This document shows, one piece after another, positions 1-8,880 of a DNA stretch of 64,000 nucleotides (positions within the stretch are counted from its first letter, which is position 1; every line of letters begins with the position of its first letter). Below the pieces are notes generated by a model. It was not told the DNA's origin and searched no databases. It saw only the letters and a list, made by a program, of their open reading frames with translations. The DNA lies in NCBI RefSeq assembly GCF_017309955.1, contig NZ_CP021247.1:2753001-2817000 (forward strand), written 5' to 3'. The stretch comes from Novosphingobium sp. KA1. Its GTDB lineage: Bacteria > Pseudomonadota > Alphaproteobacteria > Sphingomonadales > Sphingomonadaceae. The position numbers and the translations under genes were made by a program.

Positions 1-1609
1 GGCCGGCGTAGATGTTCTCGATCACCGGGTACTTCTTTGCCGGATCGTAGTCATGCGGGCGCACGACGAGGCCCCAGATGTCGCTCTTGCCGTCGCGGCC
101 CTTGGCGGTGAACACTTCGGGAGCGTGGAAACCGGCGGCGGTGAGGCGGCTGATGTCGCCCCTGGTGATTGTCGCCACCACGGCGCCGTCGCTGCTGCGG
201 TGCAGTTCGCTGACGGTGGGCATGTCCACGCGCGAGTAGGTATCGACGTAGAACTGCATGTCGGGCGAGAAGCGGGCGGTGTGGTCGGCGCGCTCGGGCG
301 TCAGCGGCGTCAGGTTCCGACCGTCGAAATCGATGCGGTAATAGTGGCGGAAATAGGGGTCTTCGCCCGCGTTCATGCCGCTGGCGGCGAACCAGATCTG
401 GCGCTTCGTGTCGTCCACCTTGACCACTTCGCGCACGACCCAGTTGCCGGTGGTGATGCGGTTCCTCACCTTCCCGGTCTTGCCGTCCATCAGGTAGAGG
501 TGGTTCCAGCCGTCACGCTCGGAAGCCCAGATGATCTCGTTTCCGAGCCCGTTGACGTCATGCGCGAAGCGGCGGTCGGCGTAGAAAAAGGTCCTGGCGT
601 CTTCGGTGACGGCGGCATGGGCCGCGCCGGTCTCGGCATCGACGGCGATGATCCGCGCCTGCCCGAAACCACGTTTGTCGTAGTCGAATTCCACGCTCTT
701 GCCGTCCGCGCGCCAGCGGGGCTGCGAGAGCTGGTAGGGATTGGGGAACAGCGCGGGATCGACCACGGTCTGGCGCCGCGTTGCCACATCGAACAGCACC
801 GGCTGCTCCTGATCGACGGCATCGCCGGGCTTGGGATAGAGCTGGCTGCGCAGGGCGGGCTGAAGCTGGCCACCGGGCGCGGCTTCCACGCGCAGCACGT
901 GGCGGGCGAAGCCGGGACGCACGCGGTAGATCATCACATGGCGGCTATCGGGCGACCATTCGATGGTTTCGGGATCGTAGAAATTGCCCTCGGTGCCGTC
1001 GCTGCTGAGGCGCATGAGGTCTTTCGAACCAGCAGGACGGACGACGAGGTTGTTGTCCTCGACCAGGGCTTCCCACTTGCCGTCGGGCGAGAGGCGCGGG
1101 TGGTTGTCGGCGGGCACCGAAAGGTCGCGCACGACGCCAAAGCCGCGCGGGCGGCGCGGGTCGGCCTCTGGGGCGCAGTGATAGTCGGTGAGCGTGCAAT
1201 TCCACCCGGCATAGTCGATGCCGAAACCGATCGACTGGCGATCTGGCCCCCACGAGAACTGGTCGAACGGCAGGCGCAGCGGATCGATCGTCTCGCCCAT
1301 CGCTTCGCCGAGCGCCCTGGCGAGCTTCTGCTGGTCGAAGGCCGGGGTCTTTGCCCGCGTGGGCATGTCATAAGTCTCGAACGCGAAGCCGCCTTCCACG
1401 GTCTTGCGGTAGGAGAAGGCGCTGCCGTCGGGCGTCCAGCTGGCCGGCCAGGCGATCTCGCGCGTCAGGTACTGCCAGTCCGCACGCAGCGATACCGAGC
1501 GGGCCATGTCCTCGGCGCTCGGCGCGGCAAGGGCGTGGACAGGGGCGAGCGACACCGCGCTCGCGGCCAGCAGAAGGGCCGCGCGGGCGTGACGGAGGGG
1601 AGCAAGCAT
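1..1609 (-). CDS. Secreted S9 family (DPP-IV-like) peptidase, C-terminal part off the window
   Basis: The reading frame opens at an ATG (1609) and runs off the left edge after 536 codons, so only the signal peptide and most of the N-terminal propeller region are present. The first residues (MLAPLRHARAALLLAASAV) form a typical signal peptide. The last visible residues include GLVVRPHDYDPAKKYPVIEN, which matches the linker where DPP-IV-type S9 peptidases pass from the beta-propeller into the alpha/beta-hydrolase domain. The catalytic Ser, Asp and His lie beyond the window, so activity cannot be judged. Family members cut dipeptides after Pro (or Ala) in the periplasm or outside the cell. A copy of the shared CGTATACG palindrome sits about 70 bp upstream, so the gene is probably a separately promoted member of the regulon. 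Confidence 0.85.
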   Translation of the reverse strand, partial: MLAPLRHARAALLLAASAVSLAPVHALAAPSAEDMARSVSLRADWQYLTREIAWPASWTPDGSAFSYRKTVEGGFAFETYDMPTRAKTPAFDQQKLARALGEAMGETIDPLRLPFDQFSWGPDRQSIGFGIDYAGWNCTLTDYHCAPEADPRRPRGFGVVRDLSVPADNHPRLSPDGKWEALVEDNNLVVRPAGSKDLMRLSSDGTEGNFYDPETIEWSPDSRHVMIYRVRPGFARHVLRVEAAPGGQLQPALRSQLYPKPGDAVDQEQPVLFDVATRRQTVVDPALFPNPYQLSQPRWRADGKSVEFDYDKRGFGQARIIAVDAETGAAHAAVTEDARTFFYADRRFAHDVNGLGNEIIWASERDGWNHLYLMDGKTGKVRNRITTGNWVVREVVKVDDTKRQIWFAASGMNAGEDPYFRHYYRIDFDGRNLTPLTPERADHTARFSPDMQFYVDTYSRVDMPTVSELHRSSDGAVVATITRGDISRLTAAGFHAPEVFTAKGRDGKSDIWGLVVRPHDYDPAKKYPVIENIYAG

Positions 1610-1675
1610 GGATCGAAAAACCTCTGTGCGGATCGGCAGGACGCGGGGGAAGGCCCCGGCGCAATGCGCTCTTAG

Positions 1676-1691
1676 ATATCGTATACGAAAT
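1676..1691 (-). promoter_or_regulatory. Shared regulon operator, copy 1 (upstream of the S9 peptidase)
   Basis: The sequence ATATCGTATACGAAAT contains the perfect 10-bp palindrome TCGTATACGA. On the minus strand a TTGCCT (1707-1702) stands 16 bp before TATACG (1685-1680), so the operator would cover the -10 region of the S9 gene that starts at 1609. Confidence 0.65.
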
Positions 1692-1723
1692 TTACGCAGC
1701 GAGGCAATGCGGCACGGGTGCGA

Positions 1724-3577
1724 TCAGGGAATCCAGCGGTAGTCCGGTTTGGCAGTGACTTCCGGCACGGGTGCGGCAAGGTCGGCGCCGTGCTTGGGGT
1801 CCTTGGTGGTTTCCTGATCGACGAAGCCGTAAAATACCCCGCGCGAGGCCGAGCCGCCGCGCTGTTCGACATCGCCGATGGTCTGGGCGGTGCCCGAAAG
1901 GACGATGCCTTTCTCGTACTCGCCGATGCCGAGCATGGCGGTCGCCGCGCGGGCGTGATCGCGCAGCACGGTATCGCCGCGCAGCACGGTCATGCCGGAA
2001 ATCACTGCATTGTCCCGCACCTCGGCCTTGTCGAGCACGACCGCGTGGTCCTCGATCCGCGCATGGCCGGAGACGGTGCCGGAGATCACACGCGCATATG
2101 GGCCAACCCATGCCGTCTTCGCCACATCGGCGGCGGGGCCTACCCAGCCGCCGCCGTTCTTGTGGCGATGTCCGCCGGGGATCGGTGCGGGCGCGTCGGG
2201 CAGGGCGCCCTCCAGCTGCACCATCCATGGATAGCGGTAGATCGAATACCAGGGCTGGTCCCAGCGGATCTTCTGCATCTTGGAGGGCGTGGCCATGACC
2301 ACCAGATAGAGCCCGCTATCGCCGGGCCGCACCGCGATCGAGGCCATGCCCCGTGCCCCGCGCTGGAGCGGGGTGTAGCGGCTCTTGCCGTCCGCGCCGA
2401 CGGCCACCACGCCCCAGCGCCAGTCGGAAGCGGGCGGCGGGATCGTGTCGGGCTCGTCGGCAAGGCCGGGCAGCGCGGTGACGGCGCTGGCCTGCTGCAC
2501 CACGCCGCGGAAGGTCACGCGCACTTCGCCGGCACCGGCATCGGGGTGGAGCTTCACCACGTTGTAGCCCCAGCGCTGGGGTGCGGCCATCTCGGGCACG
2601 GCGAAGCGGCGCCGGGCGGTATCGATCGGATCGAGCACGGTGGCCGAGAGGATGCCGGCGTCGGTGGTCTGGTCGTAGCTGCCGTAATTGCGGCGCAGGA
2701 CCTCGCCCTGATCGCTGCCGTCGGGATTGGTGTAGTCCCAGTTGGCATTGTGCAGCGCCCAGTCGCCGAAAGTGTCGTTGAGCTGGTCCTGGGTCCATCC
2801 CATGTTGCGCTGGAGGACGCTGAAGGGATCTTCGGTGAGGCGCGCGGGATCGTCCTTGCCCGGCGCCTTGCGCCAGATGTCGTTGACCGCCTCGAAACCG
2901 TGGGTGTCCTTGAGATATTCGAAGAACTGCCAGTTGCAGTACCGCGTCCGGGTCGAGCCGTAATAGAGGTGGGGATACTGCTTGAGCAGCACCGAGCAGT
3001 GCGTGTTCTGGCGGAATTCCGGCAGTTGCACGGTCATCCAGTTGGCGTGGCTCTCGAACATCCAGCCGGTGAAGGGCGAATCCATCAGGCGGCCGGTCGC
3101 GGTCTGAAGCGCGTGGGTCAGCTCGTGGGCCAGCCCGAACCGGTCCTTGAGCGCACCCGGATCGATCCACATGCCCATGTGACCGAGCGAGTCCGCGCCG
3201 CCGCTGAGGCCATAACCCACGCCGATATAGGCATTGACCTTGAACTTCTGAGGCGAACCGCAATGTGGGGTGGGAAAGCGCAGGGTGCCGAGGAAATAGC
3301 TCCAGACATATTCGAGATGCGCGGCGGCGGCCTTGGCCACTTCCGGTTCCACCGTGCCCGGCTTCCAGTGCAGCGCGAAGTGGGCGCTTTCCATCTGGAG
3401 GGGCAGGGCGGAATTGGCGGCGTCCGACGGATCGGTCGCCGCGACTTTCCATTCCCCGGCTACGCAGGCCGCACTCGGTGTGGAGCCGGTAGCCGGGGAG
3501 GCAGCCATCGCCGCGGACGGAAGGGCCGCTCCAGGGACGGAGAGCGCCAGCGCCGATGCCTGCAGGAAAGTCTTCAT
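1724..3577 (-). CDS. Secreted Svx/AvrXca-like (DUF6055-type) putative zinc metallopeptidase
   Basis: This 617-residue protein begins with a signal peptide ending near AMAAS. A HELTH motif (residues 151-155) followed by a Glu at 175 (FESHANW) suggests a gluzincin-type zinc site. The middle part reads like the DUF6055 region of the Svx/AvrXca family, which is known from plant pathogens (Pectobacterium Svx, Xanthomonas AvrXca) as secreted virulence or avirulence proteins. Residues about 490-560 show hexapeptide-like repeats (for example AWVGPYARVISGTVSGHARI) typical of a left-handed beta-helix. It is the last gene of a minus-strand set, 16 bp after the DUF5695-like gene. The family name is my recognition from memory, and protease activity is inferred from the motif. 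In this setting the substrate is likely a plant cell-wall glycoprotein. Confidence 0.75.
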   Translation of the reverse strand: MKTFLQASALALSVPGAALPSAAMAASPATGSTPSAACVAGEWKVAATDPSDAANSALPLQMESAHFALHWKPGTVEPEVAKAAAAHLEYVWSYFLGTLRFPTPHCGSPQKFKVNAYIGVGYGLSGGADSLGHMGMWIDPGALKDRFGLAHELTHALQTATGRLMDSPFTGWMFESHANWMTVQLPEFRQNTHCSVLLKQYPHLYYGSTRTRYCNWQFFEYLKDTHGFEAVNDIWRKAPGKDDPARLTEDPFSVLQRNMGWTQDQLNDTFGDWALHNANWDYTNPDGSDQGEVLRRNYGSYDQTTDAGILSATVLDPIDTARRRFAVPEMAAPQRWGYNVVKLHPDAGAGEVRVTFRGVVQQASAVTALPGLADEPDTIPPPASDWRWGVVAVGADGKSRYTPLQRGARGMASIAVRPGDSGLYLVVMATPSKMQKIRWDQPWYSIYRYPWMVQLEGALPDAPAPIPGGHRHKNGGGWVGPAADVAKTAWVGPYARVISGTVSGHARIEDHAVVLDKAEVRDNAVISGMTVLRGDTVLRDHARAATAMLGIGEYEKGIVLSGTAQTIGDVEQRGGSASRGVFYGFVDQETTKDPKHGADLAAPVPEVTAKPDYRWIP

Positions 3578-3593
3578 CGTCAGCTGTCCTTTA

Positions 3594-6347
3594 TCAGCGG
3601 GGAGTCAGCGTGACGGTGGTGGCTGCAGCGGTGAGCGGGATGGCGTAGCCGTCGCGGTCCGCCGTGCCGGTGTCGGTCGTGTACGTGCGGCCGCCAGCGG
3701 TGGTGGTCTCGAACAGCAGGCGCGCGGCCGGATTGGTGGCGCTGGCCGGATCGAGCGTGAGGGTGACCTTGCCGGTCTTGCTGTCATAGTCGGCGCTCGT
3801 GATGCGGCCGGCTTCCAGCGTGATCCAGAGGCCTGCGGGCGCCACGAACAGGCGGCGGCGGGCGCCGTCCTTGGGGGCGAGGCTTACGGTGCTGCCCTTG
3901 GTGGTGAGGTCGCCGCCGAAGCCGATCCAGCCGAACTGCGGGTCGTTGACCATGTAGCTCGCCGCGGTGATCGCATGGCCGTAGAAGCCCATGCCGTAGT
4001 CGCCGGTGATTGCATCCCACTTCATCATGTCCGGCCAGGAGTGGAACGCGGCCGAGCCGAAGCCCTTCTGGTCGATGTTGGTGACCCCGCCCATCATGCC
4101 GCCGTAAGCGACGCGCAGCAGGTGCAGGTCGGTGGGGTTCTGGCGATAGGCGTCGAACAGCGGCACCGCGTTGAGCGCGGAGCCATAGTGGTGGATCTGC
4201 CGCTCGATGCGCGAAACCTTGCCGCCGTAGAGGAAGTCCCAATAACGACGGGCATTGCCGTTATAGCCCCAGCTGGGGATCGTGGGATCGTAGCCGAGGA
4301 TAACCTCTCGCGTCTCATCCGCCTGCGGCTGGAAGCCGAAGTAGCGCATCCAGGCATAGACTTCGGGCTGGCCGGTGGAATCCCAGGCCATCTCGCTGCC
4401 GAACGGATACTTCATCGAACGCCAGTGATCGGCGCGCTTCTTCATCAGGCCTTCCATCTCGGTGGCCTCTGCGGTCATGCCTTCGCGCTTCAGGTCCTTC
4501 AGGATGTCGACAAAGACGTCGCCTTCCATCTGGCCGAACTCGGCATAATAGGGCGCATCGCGCATCATCGCGACGGTCGTGCGGTAGGCCCACTCAAGGT
4601 AGAACTTCCAGTCGTGCTGCTTGACCAGCCCGGCATTGTCGCGGGCCAGGCGGTAGAGCACCCAGTGGCCGATGGCGACGTGCGGATAGTTGTAGGAGCG
4701 GCCGAGATCGCCGGCATCCTTCTTCGACCACGCGGTCCAGTTCTTCCAGTTGATCTTGGGATCGTAGTAGTTCGGGAACTCGACCGGATCGTAATAGAAG
4801 ATGCTCTTCTTGACGGCACCGGCCTGCGGGCCGTCCTTCACCTGCAGGGTGCCCAGCACGGTCTCGTTGACGAGGCGTTCCAGCTTGGCGACTTCTTCCG
4901 GGCTGGGATTGTCGAGCTGCTTCATCATCGCTGCGACCCACGAACCGGCGCCGCCTTCGTCGCTCATGCCCGAAACCCAGACGCGGCCGTCTTGCGTCAG
5001 GATCTTGTTGTCCTCCCGGTCGTAGGAGAGGATCGCGGGGCTGCGGTGGAAGGGATCGCCCTTACCTTCGAACCACTGGTCGGTGGTGGTGAAGTGGCCG
5101 ATGTCGGCCATGACCTGATCGAGCGGCTTGGTGATGTAGTAGCTGACGGTCTGCTTCTGCCCGTCCGCATACGTCACCGTCAGGCGCGCCTGACCCCAGC
5201 CGCTGGCCTTGATCTGGTAGCGGGCCCAGCCGCTTCCGCTCTTTTCCGAGGTGGCGGTGAGTGAACCTTCAGGGAAGGATTCGATCTTCGCGACCTTGCT
5301 CGGCGTCTTCAGGAACAGGCTGGCCGTCTGGTCGGTCGGCACGACATAGCCGGGAATGCCGACCGCGACCGGGCGCTTCTGGGCGACCAGCGTATCCTCG
5401 ATCGCGCGGATGCTCGGCGCGGTCACGAAGCGCAGGCCGATCGTGCGGCTTTCGCCGGGAGCCAGCGTGATGCTGGTCGGCTCGTTCCACTGCTGGCCGG
5501 CCTTGGCCCATTCCTTCTCGGCAAAGCCCTTGCTGGCGACGGTCCAGTCGTAGAAGCCTTCGGAGACCTGCGTGCGGGGGCTCTTGTCGGTGAAGATGTC
5601 GCCGTTACGGGCAGCGCGCGCCTCGGCAATCGGGCGATAGGCTTCGAGCGGGGTGCCCTTCTCGGGCAGCACCAGCAGCGCCGGGCCTTCGCCGTTCAGA
5701 CGCGTGACCTGCAGATAGCCCGCATCGCGGCCGATATAGGGATCGACGAAGCTCGCCTGCGCGTGGGCGGAATCGAGGTCGCGGTCGAGGATGATGTTGT
5801 CGAACACCATCGGCATGCCGAGGCCGCCGATCTCGACGGCAGCGCTGCTGGTGTTGACCAGCGTGAAGCGCAGCGCGAGCACGCCGTCCTCGTTCACCCA
5901 GCGGCGCTCGACGCGCAGCGGGATTCCGGCTCCCATCGAGGCGGTGATGTCGGCGGCGGCGAGCACGCCCTTGCCGCCCGCCAGCGCCGCGATCTGCTTG
6001 CGGGCATGGGCGGAGGAGAAGTCCTGCCAATCGGAACCGGCGGTTTTCAGGCGGATGTGAATGTCGCCGATGTGGACATAGCCGTCGGCCGCACGCTCGG
6101 CCTCACGGCCCGCGGGCACGAAGTCGAACGCGGCATTGCCCTTGGGCGAGAGGTGGGCAAGCGTCTGCGTATCCGCGCGCAGCGCCAGATCGAAGGCCGG
6201 GGTCTGCATCTCGGTCTTCTGGATCGGCGGATAGACCGGCTTCGGTTTCTCCGCTTCCTGTGCCTGCGCCGCCGCCATCGGCAGCGTAGCGGGCACCGGC
6301 GCCAGCACCAGCGCGATCAGGGGGAGGGGCTTCAGAAGACGCTTCAT
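3594..6347 (-). CDS. Large secreted protein, DUF5695-like, probable polysaccharide or glycoprotein processing
   Basis: The 917-residue product has a signal peptide (MKRLLKPLPLIALVLAPVPA...AQAQ). The N-terminal third looks beta-rich. The C-terminal half is rich in Trp, Tyr and helices (ARRYWDFLYGGKVSRIERQI, HSWPDMMKWDAITGDYGMGF), as in alpha/alpha-barrel carbohydrate-active proteins. I recognise it as similar to the DUF5695 family, whose biochemical role I do not know. It lies 20 bp downstream of a secreted S9 peptidase and 16 bp upstream of the Svx-like gene, so the three are almost certainly co-transcribed. Candidate roles are an uncharacterised glycoside hydrolase or lyase, or a glycan-binding partner of the peptidases. 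No catalytic residues can be assigned from reading. Confidence 0.6.
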   Translation of the reverse strand: MKRLLKPLPLIALVLAPVPATLPMAAAQAQEAEKPKPVYPPIQKTEMQTPAFDLALRADTQTLAHLSPKGNAAFDFVPAGREAERAADGYVHIGDIHIRLKTAGSDWQDFSSAHARKQIAALAGGKGVLAAADITASMGAGIPLRVERRWVNEDGVLALRFTLVNTSSAAVEIGGLGMPMVFDNIILDRDLDSAHAQASFVDPYIGRDAGYLQVTRLNGEGPALLVLPEKGTPLEAYRPIAEARAARNGDIFTDKSPRTQVSEGFYDWTVASKGFAEKEWAKAGQQWNEPTSITLAPGESRTIGLRFVTAPSIRAIEDTLVAQKRPVAVGIPGYVVPTDQTASLFLKTPSKVAKIESFPEGSLTATSEKSGSGWARYQIKASGWGQARLTVTYADGQKQTVSYYITKPLDQVMADIGHFTTTDQWFEGKGDPFHRSPAILSYDREDNKILTQDGRVWVSGMSDEGGAGSWVAAMMKQLDNPSPEEVAKLERLVNETVLGTLQVKDGPQAGAVKKSIFYYDPVEFPNYYDPKINWKNWTAWSKKDAGDLGRSYNYPHVAIGHWVLYRLARDNAGLVKQHDWKFYLEWAYRTTVAMMRDAPYYAEFGQMEGDVFVDILKDLKREGMTAEATEMEGLMKKRADHWRSMKYPFGSEMAWDSTGQPEVYAWMRYFGFQPQADETREVILGYDPTIPSWGYNGNARRYWDFLYGGKVSRIERQIHHYGSALNAVPLFDAYRQNPTDLHLLRVAYGGMMGGVTNIDQKGFGSAAFHSWPDMMKWDAITGDYGMGFYGHAITAASYMVNDPQFGWIGFGGDLTTKGSTVSLAPKDGARRRLFVAPAGLWITLEAGRITSADYDSKTGKVTLTLDPASATNPAARLLFETTTAGGRTYTTDTGTADRDGYAIPLTAAATTVTLTPR

Positions 6348-6367
6348 GTCAAATCCTCGCGGGTGTC

Positions 6368-8752
6368 TTAACGGGCCAGAGCGACTGCCGGTGCGGCAGG
6401 CTTCACGGGGCCGAGCGGCGGCGGTGTCTCGCCGAGCAGGTAAAGGGTGAAATAGTCACGCAGCTTCTTCCAGAAGAAGGGCTGGTAGACGTTGTGCGTG
6501 GCATTGGGCACGACCACCATGTCGACATCGCGCCCGGCATCGATCAGCGCTTTGGCAAGACGGAAGCTTTCGGTGACCGGCACGTTGTCGTCGATGTCGC
6601 CGTGGACGAGCAGCAGGTGGCCTTTGAGCTGGTTGGCCACCGCCATGTTCGAATTGCGCTCCCAGGTCGCCGCGTCGGCCTCGCCCATCGAGACTTCCGG
6701 CCACCAGGTCTTGTCGAGCCGGAGGTCGTGGTTGCCCGAGGCGGAGACGCCGACCTTGAAGAAGTCGGGACGGCGCAGCACGAAGCGCGCGGTGTCGTAG
6801 CCGCCCGCCGATCCGCCGAACACGCCGACGCGGCTGACGTCCATGTAGGGGTACTTGGCGGCCATCTGGCGGATCAGCGCGATGTGATCGTCCAGCCCCA
6901 CTTCGCCGAGGTTCTGGTAGGCGGGCAGGCGGAAGGCCTGACCGCGCCGCGAGGTGCCGGTGCCGTCGATCATCACGACAACCGCGCCGATCTGCGCGAC
7001 GCTGTTGCCGGGCACGCGCAGCGCCATGCCCCAGGTGGAGGGCACCTGGGTGGTGGTCGGGCCGGTGTAGACGTTGTCGATCACCGGATAGCTGCGCTTC
7101 GGATCGAAGTGCGCGGGGCGATAGATCATGCCGTAGATCGGCGTCTTGCCGTCCGCCGCCACGCCCTTGAAGGGTTCGGGCGGAGTGTAGCCGGCTGCCA
7201 GCAGGCGGCTGTCGTCGGCCTTGGCGAGGTCCATCACGATCCGGCCGGTCGCGCCGTCGCGCAGCACCGCGCGGGTGGGCGTCGTCGGGCTCGACATCTG
7301 GTCGACGATCCACTTGCCGTCGGGCGAGACTTGCGCATCGTGGTCGAGCGGTTCGGGTGTCAGTTCGGTCAGGGAGCCGCCGTTCAGCGAGACCCGGTAG
7401 AGCGCGCGCCAGTAGGGATTGCGCGCCGCCTCGCGCCCGACGCCGGTGACGATGAGCGAGGACTTGTCCTCGGCCACATTGTCCACCGAGAGGACTTCCC
7501 AGTCGCCGGTGGTCAGCGCCTTGCCGCCGTCCGGGTTGTCCGGCGTGACGAGATAGAGCTGCGCCCAGCCGCTGCGCTCCGAGATCGACAGTTCGCCGCC
7601 GAGTTCCGGCGCAGGGAAAATCATCGAGGAGGTGACGGTGATGACCGGCTTCACCGCCTCATGCGCGACGATTTTCGCGGCGCCGGTCGCCGGGTCGGCC
7701 ACATAGACGGCCTGCTGGCGATAGCCGCGCTCGGTCCACTGCATGCGCGGCTTGCCGTCCACCCAGTTCATGTCGGGCGGGGAGGGGTAGAGGATCGATT
7801 CCGAAGGCATCAGGACCGGCACGACCCGGGCCTTGCCGCTCTTCAGGGCCGCCTGCACATCGACCACCAGGCGTGTCGCCTGCGGCAGCTTTTCCGCGCC
7901 CGCCAGCGGGTAGATGTACGAGAAACTGCGCGGATAGAAACTGCCCGGCGGGTTCTGCTGGGTGATCGAAAGCTTCTTCACATCGCGCGTGTCGAGCCGC
8001 CATGTCAGCAGATAGCGCCCGTCGGGCGACCATGCGCCGGTGACGGGCATCGCCGGTTCCTCGGTCCCTTCGCGCAGGATCTGCGAAAGTTCGGGGATCG
8101 AGCGGCCATAGGGCTGCTCGCGGGTGCCGTCGGTGGTCAGCGCCACTTCGCGGCCCGAGGCCACGTCGACGGCGTAAAGATTGTATCCGCGCGCGACGAT
8201 CCTGGTCTTGCCATCGGGCGAGGGGAGGTCAAGCTGCGGGGCTTCCGGCGCGACCTTCTCGGCTTTGCCGGCCGCGTTCAGGCGCCAGTGCCCGTCAAGC
8301 GCATCGAAGGCGATGGCGCCGTGCTCGGCGTCGTAGCCGATGTCGGCGAGCCGGGCTTCGTCGAGGGAGATGGTCCGGCCGTTTGCCTCGGACAGGGCCG
8401 CAAGCAGGCTTGCGGTCGTCGCCACTTCACGCACCTGCTTCGTGGCAAGGTCGAGCAGCAGGAAGCGCTGGTCCTTGCGGTTGCCGGTGCGGTAGAACAG
8501 CGCGTTTCCAGCGAATTGCGGTGCGACATTGGCATTGTCGATGAGGTCGCCGATGCCTGCGCCAAGGAAGGCATCCGCCGTCTGGTAGCGCTCGGCAATG
8601 CTGGGCGGCGCGGATTGCGTCGCCACGGTCAATGCCTGCCGTGCCTGTGCGGCGGGCTGGAAGGCCATGGCGGCTCCAAGCGCAAGCAGGCTTACCGCAG
8701 CCGGTTTTTTCAGTACGGAGAGGAGTGGACGGGAAATCAAGGAGGTGCTCAT
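6368..8752 (-). CDS. Secreted S9 family prolyl-oligopeptidase / DPP-IV-like peptidase
   Basis: I start the gene at the ATG at 8752 (794 residues) because the signal peptide MSTSLISRPLLSVLKKPAAV begins there; an ATG at 8788 would add 12 charged residues. The N-terminal two thirds are the DPP-IV-type propeller. The hydrolase domain holds the nucleophile in GGSAGG (Ser about 648), Asp in HGDIDDNV (about 721) and His in NATHNVYQ (about 753), a complete S9 triad. Such enzymes remove X-Pro or X-Ala dipeptides, and some accept X-Hyp. It heads the minus-strand unit S9, DUF5695, Svx-like. An operator copy overlaps its likely promoter (-35 CTGAAA at 8856-8851, 18-bp spacer, -10 TATAAT at 8832-8827). 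Confidence 0.9.
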   Translation of the reverse strand: MSTSLISRPLLSVLKKPAAVSLLALGAAMAFQPAAQARQALTVATQSAPPSIAERYQTADAFLGAGIGDLIDNANVAPQFAGNALFYRTGNRKDQRFLLLDLATKQVREVATTASLLAALSEANGRTISLDEARLADIGYDAEHGAIAFDALDGHWRLNAAGKAEKVAPEAPQLDLPSPDGKTRIVARGYNLYAVDVASGREVALTTDGTREQPYGRSIPELSQILREGTEEPAMPVTGAWSPDGRYLLTWRLDTRDVKKLSITQQNPPGSFYPRSFSYIYPLAGAEKLPQATRLVVDVQAALKSGKARVVPVLMPSESILYPSPPDMNWVDGKPRMQWTERGYRQQAVYVADPATGAAKIVAHEAVKPVITVTSSMIFPAPELGGELSISERSGWAQLYLVTPDNPDGGKALTTGDWEVLSVDNVAEDKSSLIVTGVGREAARNPYWRALYRVSLNGGSLTELTPEPLDHDAQVSPDGKWIVDQMSSPTTPTRAVLRDGATGRIVMDLAKADDSRLLAAGYTPPEPFKGVAADGKTPIYGMIYRPAHFDPKRSYPVIDNVYTGPTTTQVPSTWGMALRVPGNSVAQIGAVVVMIDGTGTSRRGQAFRLPAYQNLGEVGLDDHIALIRQMAAKYPYMDVSRVGVFGGSAGGYDTARFVLRRPDFFKVGVSASGNHDLRLDKTWWPEVSMGEADAATWERNSNMAVANQLKGHLLLVHGDIDDNVPVTESFRLAKALIDAGRDVDMVVVPNATHNVYQPFFWKKLRDYFTLYLLGETPPPLGPVKPAAPAVALAR

Positions 8753-8824
8753 GACATGGTCCCATCGCTTGTCTTCGGAAAGATGCATGGGTTCTTGACG
8801 TCCCCGACGGAAAGGGTCAAGAAA

Positions 8825-8840
8825 AAATTATACGATATAT
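8825..8840. promoter_or_regulatory. Shared regulon operator, copy 2 (between the divergent S9 and FadR-like genes)
   Basis: The half TATACGATAT is intact while the other half is degenerate (AAAATT). The site lies 73 bp before the S9 start (minus strand) and 41 bp before the regulator start (plus strand). On the minus strand it contains a perfect -10 TATAAT. It could therefore control both the peptidase unit and the regulator gene itself. Confidence 0.6.
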
Positions 8841-8880
8841 GATCTGAGCATTTCAGGAATGCTACGATCCAGTCGCCGGG

